NCBI GenBank assembly: GCA_025354615.1
Contig: JANXMO010000077.1
Span: forward strand, 1 to 12,394
Source of the DNA: Burkholderiales bacterium
GTDB lineage: Bacteria; Pseudomonadota; Gammaproteobacteria; Burkholderiales; Burkholderiaceae_C
Reading direction: 5' to 3'
Length of the DNA: 12,394 nucleotides
The notes below the pieces were generated by a model. The model had not been told where the DNA came from and did no database searches. It saw only the letters and a program-made list of their open reading frames with translations. Of this stretch, positions 6,793-12,394 are shown in pieces; within the stretch, counting starts at the first letter, position 1, and each line of letters starts with the position of its first letter. The position numbers were made by a program, and so were the translations under genes.

Positions 6793-8628
6793 ATGCGTCC
6801 GTCTTCCGCCTCCCTTGACTTGCCCGTGGCCGACCGCCACAGCGCCTTGCCCGCCGCGCATTCCACCCGTGCCACGCTGGCCCGGCTGCTGCCTTACCTG
6901 CGGCCGTGGCGCTGGCGCGTCGGCACCGCGCTGGCCTGCCTGCTGGCCGCCAAGCTGGCCAACATCGGCGTGCCGCTGTTGCTCAAGCACCTGGTCGATG
7001 CGCTGGACTTGAAGCCGGGCGACGCCCGCGGCGCGCTGGCGGTGCCGGTGGCGCTGCTGGTGGGCTACGGCGCACTGCGCCTGTCGGTCACGCTGTTCAC
7101 CGAGCTGCGCGAATTTTTGTTCTACCCGGTGGCCGCGCGCATTGCCCGCCGTGTGTCGCTGCAAGCCTTCAACCACCTGCTCGCACTCAGCCTGCGCTTT
7201 CATCTGGAACGGCAGACCGGCGGTGTTTCGCGCGACATGGAGCGCGGTGCCCGCTCGATTCAATCGCTGCTGAACTACACGATCTACAACATCCTGCCGA
7301 CGTTGGTTGAAATCGCGCTGGTCATCGGCGTGTTGTCGACGCGCTTCAACGGTTGGTTCGCGGCGATCGCGTTCGGCGCGCTGGCGCTGTATATCGGCTT
7401 CACCGTTACCGTCACCGAGTGGCGCACGCAGTACCGCCGGGCGATGAATGAGCAGGACTCGAAGGCCAGCACCAAGGCCATCGACGCGCTGATCAACTAC
7501 GAAACGGTCAAGTATTTCTCGAATGAACAATTCGAGCAGACGCGTTATGACGACAACCTGCAGCGGCTCGAGCGCGCATCGGTCAAGTCGCAAACCTCGC
7601 TGTCGCTGCTCAACCTGGGGCAAAGCAGCATCATCGCCACCGCGGTCACGCTGCTGGTGTGGCGCGCCACGCTGGGGGTGGTCGATGGCAGCCTGACGTT
7701 GGGGGACCTGGTATTGGTCAACGCACTGATGATCCAGCTTTACATCCCGCTGAATTTTCTCGGTGTCATCTACCGTGAAATCAAGCAATCGATGATCGAC
7801 ATGGAAAAGATGTTCGCGCTGCTGAGCGTGCACCGCGAGGTGGCCGATGTGCCGGGCGCGTTGCCGTTGGCGCACCGCGGCGGCACCGTGCGTTTCGAGC
7901 ACGTGCAGTTCGGCTATGACGATGACCGCACCATCCTGCATGACCTGAGCTTCGAGATTCCGGCCGGCCGCACCGTGGCGGTGGTTGGCGCCTCGGGCGC
8001 CGGCAAAAGCACGCTGGCGCGCTTGATGTTTCGCTTCTATGACGTGACCGGCGGGCGTATCACCATCGACGGGCAGGACATTCGCAGCGTCACCCAGCTC
8101 AGCCTGCGCCAGGCGATCGGCATCGTGCCGCAGGACACCGTGCTGTTCAACGACACGGTCGAATACAACATTGCCTATGGCCGTGCGGGTGCGTCGCGGG
8201 CCGAGGTGGAAGCCGCGGCCCACGCGGCCCACATCCACGATTTTATTGCGTCGACGCCGCTGGGCTATGCGACGCAGGTTGGCGAGCGCGGGCTCAAGCT
8301 GTCGGGCGGTGAGAAGCAGCGCGTGGCGATTGCCCGCACGCTGCTGAAAAACCCGCCCATCCTGATTTTCGACGAGGCCACATCGGCACTCGACTCGACC
8401 AATGAACGCGCCATCCAGTCCGAGCTGCAAGGTGTGGCGCGCAACAAGACGGCGCTGGTGATCGCGCACCGGCTGTCCACCGTGGTCGATGCGCATCAGA
8501 TTCTGGTGATGGCGGCCGGGCGCATCGTCGAGCGCGGCACGCATGCGCAGCTGCTGGCGCAGGGCGGTGAATACGCGCGGATGTGGCAGCTGCAGCAGGC
8601 GTCGAAGGAAATACCGCAGGTTGAATGA
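6793..8628 (+). CDS. ABC half-transporter of the Atm1/ABCB7 (heavy-metal tolerance/glutathione conjugate) family
   Basis: A 611-residue inner-membrane exporter with a membrane domain (about 30-345) fused to an ATPase domain (about 365-605), working as a homodimer. Walker A is GASGAGKST (399-407), the Q-loop GIVPQDTVLFNDTV (443-456), signature LSGGEKQ (503-509), Walker B ILIFDEATSALD (523-534) and the H-loop His559. Family-specific marks are ETVKYFSNEQFE (237-248), LLNLGQSSIIATA (272-284) with Asn274 and Gln277, equivalent to glutathione-binding residues in Novosphingobium Atm1, and PLNFLGVIYREIKQ (319-332). These separate it from MsbA-type exporters. Bacterial relatives export glutathione-linked metals or glutathione polysulfide-type compounds; the mitochondrial protein serves Fe-S maturation. 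The ATG at 6793 is the first start after an in-frame stop and lacks a ribosome site, so it may be leaderless or a downstream GTG may be used. It is unlinked in function to the fad genes. Confidence 0.92.
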   Translation: MRPSSASLDLPVADRHSALPAAHSTRATLARLLPYLRPWRWRVGTALACLLAAKLANIGVPLLLKHLVDALDLKPGDARGALAVPVALLVGYGALRLSVTLFTELREFLFYPVAARIARRVSLQAFNHLLALSLRFHLERQTGGVSRDMERGARSIQSLLNYTIYNILPTLVEIALVIGVLSTRFNGWFAAIAFGALALYIGFTVTVTEWRTQYRRAMNEQDSKASTKAIDALINYETVKYFSNEQFEQTRYDDNLQRLERASVKSQTSLSLLNLGQSSIIATAVTLLVWRATLGVVDGSLTLGDLVLVNALMIQLYIPLNFLGVIYREIKQSMIDMEKMFALLSVHREVADVPGALPLAHRGGTVRFEHVQFGYDDDRTILHDLSFEIPAGRTVAVVGASGAGKSTLARLMFRFYDVTGGRITIDGQDIRSVTQLSLRQAIGIVPQDTVLFNDTVEYNIAYGRAGASRAEVEAAAHAAHIHDFIASTPLGYATQVGERGLKLSGGEKQRVAIARTLLKNPPILIFDEATSALDSTNERAIQSELQGVARNKTALVIAHRLSTVVDAHQILVMAAGRIVERGTHAQLLAQGGEYARMWQLQQASKEIPQVE

Positions 8629-8652
8629 CGTTATTGCAAAGAAGGAAATACC
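8604..8652 (+). repeat. 12-bp direct repeat across the 3' end of the Atm1-type gene
   Basis: GAAGGAAATACC occurs at 8604-8615, inside the last codons, and again at 8641-8652, after the stop codon, 37 bases apart. Sequence around the copies is not otherwise alike. It may be a trace of a small duplication or coincidence. Confidence 0.6.
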
Positions 8653-8726
8653 ATTGATTCTGGGGGCTTGCGCGGCATCAAGTCCTACAGCCTCATACAA
8701 TGATGGGTAACATATTGCTGTAGCTT

Positions 8727-8741
8727 GGTGCGAAAAGCACC
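8727..8741 (+). promoter_or_regulatory. Inverted repeat upstream of gltI (possible operator or leader hairpin)
   Basis: GGTGC (8727-8731), GAAAA and GCACC (8737-8741) form a short perfect inverted repeat in the 169-bp gap between the Atm1-type gene and gltI, which must hold the promoter of the uptake operon. A -10-like TACAAT lies at 8696-8701, but no acceptable -35 sits 16-18 bases before it. A T-run at 8771-8776 is not preceded directly by a stem. The half-site order is opposite to an NtrC site (GCACC..GGTGC). Regulator unknown. Confidence 0.3.
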
Positions 8742-8797
8742 TGTGCTGCGTCCCTGTCGTTCGTTGTCTCTTTTTTAACTCCGTTCAAGGAATCTGA

Positions 8798-9700
8798 ATG
8801 AAAAAAGCCATGTTGACCGTTGCGGTGCTGTCGGCCTTTGCGACTTTGGGAACGGCTCATGCCGACGATACCTTGAAGAAAATAAAGGATAGCGGCAGCG
8901 TCACCATGGGCGTTCGCGAGTCATCGGGCGTGTTGTCATTCACGCTGGGGGACGGCAAGTACACCGGCTTTCATTACGAAGTTTGTCAAAAAATCCTGGC
9001 TGACATTCAAAAGCAGTTGGGTCTGGCCAAACTGGACATCAAGTACCAGCCGGTGACGTCGCAAAACCGTATTCCGCTGGTACAAAACGGCACTGTTGAC
9101 CTGGAATGCGGCTCGACAACCAACAACGCCACGCGCCAGAAAGACGTCGCCTTCGCGCCCACGTTGTACGTGGAAGAGGTGCGCATCGCCACCAAGGCCA
9201 ACTCCGGCATCAGCAGCATCGCCCAGCTGAAAGACCGCGCCGTGGCCACCACCACCGGCACGACATCGGTGCAATTACTGCGCAAGCACGAGCGCGCCAA
9301 CGGCGTTGACTTCAAAGAGGTTTTTGGCAAAGACCATTCCGACAGTTTCTTGTTGCTCGAGTCTGGCCGTGCCGATGCTTTCGTGATGGACGGGCAGATT
9401 CTGGCTGGCCTGATTGCCAAGTCAAAGAACCCGGCTGACTACAAAATCGTCGGCGAAGTGCTGTCCGTTGAGCCAATCGGCATCATGTTCCGCAAGGACG
9501 ACCCGGCATTCAAGAAAGCCGTTGATGACAGCGTAAAAGCACAGTTGAAGAGCGGTGACATCGCTCACCTCTACGACAAGTGGTTTGTGCAGCCGGTGCC
9601 GCCGGCCAATACCAAAGTGGGTTTGCCACCCACCGAGGCCACCCGTGCCGCCTGGGCCAACCCGAGCGACAAGCCGCTGGAAGAATACGTGAAGAAGTAA
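8798..9700 (+). CDS. gltI: Glutamate/aspartate-type ABC transporter periplasmic binding protein
   Basis: A 300-residue solute-binding protein of the polar/acidic amino acid family 3, exported to the periplasm. A Sec signal peptide is clear: MKKAMLTVAVLSAFATLGTA with cleavage probably after AHA (20-22). The mature protein starts DDTLKKIKDSGSVTMGVRES, typical of GltI/AatJ. Other family marks are YTGFHYEVCQKI (55-66), LVQNGTVDLECGSTTNN (94-110), where binding-site residues lie, and LLLESGRADAFVMDG. The ATG follows AAGGA (8787-8791) with a 6-base spacer, and the gene ends in tandem stops TAA-TGA. It heads the gltIJKL-type operon. Glutamate/aspartate specificity is inferred from similarity to GltI; glutamine or another polar amino acid is possible. 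Confidence 0.93.
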   Translation: MKKAMLTVAVLSAFATLGTAHADDTLKKIKDSGSVTMGVRESSGVLSFTLGDGKYTGFHYEVCQKILADIQKQLGLAKLDIKYQPVTSQNRIPLVQNGTVDLECGSTTNNATRQKDVAFAPTLYVEEVRIATKANSGISSIAQLKDRAVATTTGTTSVQLLRKHERANGVDFKEVFGKDHSDSFLLLESGRADAFVMDGQILAGLIAKSKNPADYKIVGEVLSVEPIGIMFRKDDPAFKKAVDDSVKAQLKSGDIAHLYDKWFVQPVPPANTKVGLPPTEATRAAWANPSDKPLEEYVKK

Positions 9701-9704
9701 TGAG

Positions 9705-9775
9705 CAGCCGGCCCGCCAAAGGTCGGCAGCACATAGGCGCCCGCGCGGGTTGGCGGGCGTATCAGCGACCGGCTG
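9705..9775 (+). promoter_or_regulatory. Structured intercistronic RNA between gltI and gltJ (possible pseudoknot)
   Basis: GCCCGCCAA (9711-9719) pairs perfectly with TTGGCGGGC (9750-9758), enclosing a 30-base loop that itself holds the palindrome CCCGCGCGGG (9740-9749). The start of the loop, GGTCG (9721-9725), can pair with CGACC (9766-9770) beyond the main stem, giving an H-type pseudoknot. Alternatively CAGCCGG (9705-9711) can pair with CCGGCTG (9769-9775), extending the main stem with a bulge. The two options exclude each other. The fold lies between the gltI stop and the gltJ start. It could protect the binding-protein mRNA, limit permease translation, or act as a regulated leader. Pairing is seen; function is inferred. 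Confidence 0.5.
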
Positions 9776-9819
9776 TCATTGGCCGGCCGCAGCTCTTCTT
9801 CAACGCGCGGTACACCACG

Positions 9820-9832
9820 GGAGCGGGTCTTG
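9820..9832 (+). promoter_or_regulatory. Ribosome binding site and TTG start of gltJ
   Basis: GGAG (9820-9823) lies 6 bases before TTG (9830-9832). From this TTG the protein reads MGSNWDWQVFLQD, like the usual N-terminus of GltJ proteins (an NWxW segment near the start). An earlier in-frame TTG at 9779 would add 17 low-complexity residues encoded by the structured spacer and has no ribosome site. Confidence 0.75.
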
Positions 9833-10540
9833 GGCAGTAATTGGGACTGGCAGGTTTTCCTGCAAGACACGGGCGGTGGGCGCAACTATCTGGAATGGTT
9901 GATGTCGGCCTGGGGCTGGACGCTGCTGGTAGCGTCGCTCGGCCTGCTGGTCGCGCTGTCGGTCGGCTCGTTGGTCGGTATTTTGCGCACCACGCCGAAC
10001 CGGTTGTTGGTCGCCATCGGCAACACCTGGACCGAGTTGTTTCGCAATGTGCCGCTATTGGTGCAATTGTTCTTGTGGTACCACGTGCTGCCGTCGATTT
10101 TCCGCGTGCTGCAAGGGGTGCCCAGCGTCATTCTGGTGGTGCTGGCATTGGGCTTTTTTACTTCGGCACGGGTGTCTGAACAGGTGAAAGCTGGCATCGA
10201 AGCGCTGCCCAAAGGCCAGCGCTATGCCGGTCTTGCGATGGGGCTGACTTTGCCGCAGACGTATCGCTACGTACTGCTGCCGATGGCGTTTCGAATTGTC
10301 ATCCCGACGCTGACAAGCGAGAGCATGAACATCATCAAAAACTCGTCGGTCGCGTTCGCCGTCAGCATTGCCGAGTTGACGATGTTTGCGATGCAGGCGT
10401 CTGAAGAAACGTCGCGCGGCATCGAGATTTATCTGGCAGTGACGGCGCTGTATTTCGTCTCGGCTTTTGCCGTGAACCGTGTTGCAGTGGCGATTGAAGC
10501 GCGGGTGCAGGTGCCTGGGGTGTTGGGAGGCGCACGATGA
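9830..10540 (+). CDS. gltJ: Glutamate/aspartate-type ABC transporter permease, GltJ
   Basis: A 236-residue inner-membrane permease of the HisM/GltJ family that forms the transport channel with GltK. The N-terminal part GSNWDWQVFLQD is followed by membrane segments at roughly 30-53, 73-95 and 97-117. The cytoplasmic EAA loop at about 124-163 reads EALPKGQRYAGLAMGLTLPQ and continues to FRIVIPTL; it contacts the GltL ATPase. A final membrane segment lies near 203-220. Start chosen at TTG 9830 (see the separate site entry). The ORF itself is open back to an in-frame TAG at 9734. It is 129 bp from gltI across a structured spacer, but its 3' end overlaps gltK by 4 bases (ATGA), so the two permeases are translationally coupled. 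Confidence 0.9.
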   Translation: MGSNWDWQVFLQDTGGGRNYLEWLMSAWGWTLLVASLGLLVALSVGSLVGILRTTPNRLLVAIGNTWTELFRNVPLLVQLFLWYHVLPSIFRVLQGVPSVILVVLALGFFTSARVSEQVKAGIEALPKGQRYAGLAMGLTLPQTYRYVLLPMAFRIVIPTLTSESMNIIKNSSVAFAVSIAELTMFAMQASEETSRGIEIYLAVTALYFVSAFAVNRVAVAIEARVQVPGVLGGAR

Positions 10541-11202
10541 ATCTCGACTTCAGCTTTCTCAACTGGAACGTTGCGTCGGCCTTCATCGCCAAGGGATTGA
10601 TTTTTTCGGTCCAGCTGACATTGGTGGCGATGGTATGCGGGATTGCGCTGGGTACGTTGTTGGCGCTCATGCGCTTGTCGGGTAAAAAGTGGTTGGTAGC
10701 GCCTGCAGCGTTTTACGTCAATACGCTGCGCTCGATTCCGCTGGTAATGGTGATTCTGTGGTTCTTTCTGCTCATTCCGCTCCTGATCGGGCGGCCGATG
10801 GGCGCGGAGCTGTCGGCCATCATCACCTTTAGCGTATTTGAGGCGGCGTATTACTCAGAAATCATGCGCGCTGGCATTCAAAGCGTACCCAGCGGTCAGG
10901 TGCATGCCAGTTATGCGGTTGGTATGACGTATGCGCAGTGCATGCAATTGATCGTGCTGCCACAGGCGTTTCGAAACATGCTGCCGGTGTTGCTGACGCA
11001 GACCATCATTCTGTTCCAGGACACCTCGCTGGTCTATGCCATTGGCGCTTATGACCTGCTGAAAGGCTTTGAAGTGGCGGGAAAGAACTTCAACCGGCCG
11101 GTTGAAACCTACTTGGTCGCGGCAGTCGTTTATTTCATCATCTGCTTCAGCCTGTCAATGCTGGTGCGCCGGCTGCAGAAAAAAATTCAAATCATCCGTT
11201 GA
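10537..11202 (+). CDS. gltK: Glutamate/aspartate-type ABC transporter permease, GltK
   Basis: A 221-residue partner permease of GltJ. It begins MNLDFSFLNWNVASAFIAKG, as usual for GltK, with membrane segments at about 22-45, 60-84, 90-108 and 190-210. The EAA loop at about 112-150 includes IQSVPSGQVHASYAVGMTYA and LPQAFRNMLP. TQTIILFQDTSLVYAIG (154-170) matches the conserved segment before the last helix. GGGAGG (10525-10530), inside the end of gltJ, lies 6 bases before the ATG, and the start overlaps the gltJ stop. gltL starts 27 bases after its stop. Together the two permeases, GltL and the binding protein make a complete uptake system. Confidence 0.93.
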   Translation: MNLDFSFLNWNVASAFIAKGLIFSVQLTLVAMVCGIALGTLLALMRLSGKKWLVAPAAFYVNTLRSIPLVMVILWFFLLIPLLIGRPMGAELSAIITFSVFEAAYYSEIMRAGIQSVPSGQVHASYAVGMTYAQCMQLIVLPQAFRNMLPVLLTQTIILFQDTSLVYAIGAYDLLKGFEVAGKNFNRPVETYLVAAVVYFIICFSLSMLVRRLQKKIQIIR

Positions 11203-11229
11203 TCGGCCAGCCGCCAGGAGTTTTTATTC

Positions 11230-11964
11230 ATGATTGACATCAAAAACGTCAGCAAGTGGTACGGCAGCTTTCAAGTGTTGACCGACTGCAGTACCACGAT
11301 CAAAAAAGGCGAGGTGGTGGTGGTGTGCGGCCCGTCGGGTTCGGGCAAGAGTACGCTGATCAAAACCGTCAATGCCCTTGAGCCGTTTCAAAAAGGCGAC
11401 ATCGTGGTCGATGGCATCAGTATCAGCAACGCCAAAACCAACCTGCCACAACTGCGCAGCCGTGTGGGCATGGTGTTCCAGCACTTTGAGTTGTTCCCGC
11501 ATTTGAGCGTGACCGAAAACCTGACGCTGGCGCAGATCAAGGTGCTGGGCCGCGTACCCGACGAAGCCCGCACGCGCGGCTTGAAGATGCTCGATCGCGT
11601 CGGCCTGATGGCGCACAAGGACAAATACCCCGGACAACTGTCCGGAGGCCAGCAGCAGCGTGTGGCGATCGCGCGTGCGCTCAGCATGGACCCGATCGTG
11701 ATGCTGTTCGACGAGCCGACGTCGGCGCTCGACCCGGAGATGGTTGGCGAGGTGCTCGACGTGATGGTGCGGCTGGCCCATGACGGCATGACGATGATGT
11801 GCGTCACCCACGAAATGGGTTTTGCCCGCAAAGTCAGCCACCGTGTGATCTTTATGGATACGGGCCGTGTGGTCGAGGACTGCACGCGAGACGCTTTCTT
11901 TGACGACCCGGAGGCCCGCTCGCCGCGCGCCAAGGAATTTTTGTCGAAAATTCTGCAACATTGA
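11230..11964 (+). CDS. gltL: Glutamate/aspartate-type ABC transporter ATP-binding protein, GltL
   Basis: A 244-residue cytoplasmic ATPase of the polar amino acid uptake family that powers the GltJK channel. It has Walker [10 protein letters not shown] (34-42), Q-loop [14 protein letters not shown] (81-94), signature [14 protein letters not shown] (137-150), Walker [15 protein letters not shown] (157-170) and the H-loop His194 in VTHEMGFAR. Length and motif spacing are normal. AGGAG (11216-11220) lies 9 bases before the ATG. It is the last gene of the operon; pyrC begins only 30 bases later with no terminator in between, so read-through into pyrC is likely. Confidence 0.95.
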   Translation: MIDIKNVSKWYGSFQVLTDCSTTIKKGEVVVVCGPSGSGKSTLIKTVNALEPFQKGDIVVDGISISNAKTNLPQLRSRVGMVFQHFELFPHLSVTENLTLAQIKVLGRVPDEARTRGLKMLDRVGLMAHKDKYPGQLSGGQQQRVAIARALSMDPIVMLFDEPTSALDPEMVGEVLDVMVRLAHDGMTMMCVTHEMGFARKVSHRVIFMDTGRVVEDCTRDAFFDDPEARSPRAKEFLSKILQH

Positions 11965-11994
11965 TGAGGGGAGGTTGAGACAGTTGCGGTTCCG

Positions 11995-12394
11995 ATGGAC
12001 TCCCTGACGCTGGCCCGTCCAGACGATTGGCACTTGCACCTGCGTGACGGCGCCGCGCTGGCCGCCGTGGTGCCGCACACCGCGCGCCAGTTCGCGCGCG
12101 CCATCGTCATGCCCAACCTGCGCCCACCGGTGACGACAACCGCGCAGGCGCTGGCCTACCGCGAGCGCATCTGCGCTGCCATTCCGGCCGGCATGGCCTT
12201 CCAGCCGTTGATGACGTTGTATTTGACCGACCAACTGCCGCCCGCGGAAATCGACCGCGCGTGCGCGGCCGGTGTGGCCGCCGTCAAGCTATACCCCGCC
12301 GGTGCCACCACCAACAGCGACGCCGGTGTGACCGACCTGCGCCGCACCTACCCGACGCTGGAAGCCATGCAGCGCGCCGGTCTGCCGCTGCTGC
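11995..12394 (+). CDS. pyrC: Dihydroorotase PyrC, N-terminal part (3' end outside window)
   Basis: Dihydroorotase closes N-carbamoyl-aspartate to dihydroorotate in de novo pyrimidine synthesis. The visible 133 residues carry [14 protein letters not shown], with metal ligands His13 and His15 and substrate-binding Arg17, then [13 protein letters not shown] with Asn41. [20 protein letters not shown] contains Lys98, the residue carbamylated to bridge the two zinc ions. This is the class II (E. coli PyrC) type, about 345 residues when complete. The ATG at 11995 matches the conserved start position. The nearest purine-rich site, GGGGAGG at 11968-11974, is about 20 bases upstream and too far to be convincing, so initiation may depend on coupling to gltL or on a weaker site. 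The gene is cut by the window edge, not broken. Confidence 0.93.
   Translation, partial: MDSLTLARPDDWHLHLRDGAALAAVVPHTARQFARAIVMPNLRPPVTTTAQALAYRERICAAIPAGMAFQPLMTLYLTDQLPPAEIDRACAAGVAAVKLYPAGATTNSDAGVTDLRRTYPTLEAMQRAGLPLL

Noticed and set aside
8696..8701. TACAAT as a -10 box for gltI
   Set aside because: The nearest -35-like TTGCGC is 22 bases upstream, outside the normal 16-18 range, so it is not called a promoter.
8727..8741. NtrC binding site upstream of gltI
   Set aside because: The half sites are in the reverse order to the GCACC..GGTGC consensus.
9779..9829. Upstream TTG as the gltJ start
   Set aside because: It has no ribosome site and would add a low-complexity extension encoded by the spacer, unlike known GltJ N-termini.

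Overview
The window is GC-rich bacterial chromosome, densely coded and with most genes on the + strand. Gene content and protein style (long acyl-CoA dehydrogenase, FadN-type trifunctional-like enzyme, GltIJKL-type transporter, PyrC of the HLHLRDG type) suggest a betaproteobacterium, most likely of the Burkholderiales. This is an inference from family resemblance; the sequence does not fix a genus.

Layout. (1) 2-6268, + strand: a fatty-acid beta-oxidation operon. It holds the 3' end of an acyl-CoA dehydrogenase, a FadN-type 3-hydroxyacyl-CoA dehydrogenase/enoyl-CoA hydratase, a FadA-type thiolase and a stand-alone crotonase-fold protein whose active site looks like a delta3,delta2-enoyl-CoA isomerase rather than a hydratase. 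Together these cover oxidation, hydration, second oxidation, thiolysis and the auxiliary step for unsaturated chains. (2) 3588-4304: about 0.7 kb breaks this otherwise tight operon. It carries a DUF559 (Vsr/PD-(D/E)XK-like) nuclease-fold gene bracketed by two pairs of GC-rich palindromic REP-like repeats in inverted orientation. One repeat of each pair lies inside the gene and encodes its N- or C-terminus. (3) 6278-6739, - strand: a YciA-type acyl-CoA thioesterase, convergent with the fad operon. (4) 6793-8628, + strand: an Atm1/ABCB7-type ABC half-transporter, divergent from the thioesterase. (5) 8798-11964, + strand: a gltI-gltJ-gltK-gltL-type acidic amino acid uptake operon (binding protein, two permeases, ATPase). 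A 129-bp intercistronic stretch between gltI and gltJ can fold strongly, possibly as a pseudoknot, and leads into a TTG start. (6) 11995 to the window end: the 5' part of pyrC (dihydroorotase).

The most unusual items are the DUF559 gene with its paired palindromic repeats and the structured gltI-gltJ leader. Everything else is ordinary metabolism and transport. No tRNA, rRNA, CRISPR array or recognisable insertion sequence was seen. No gene-free stretch exceeds 300 bases.
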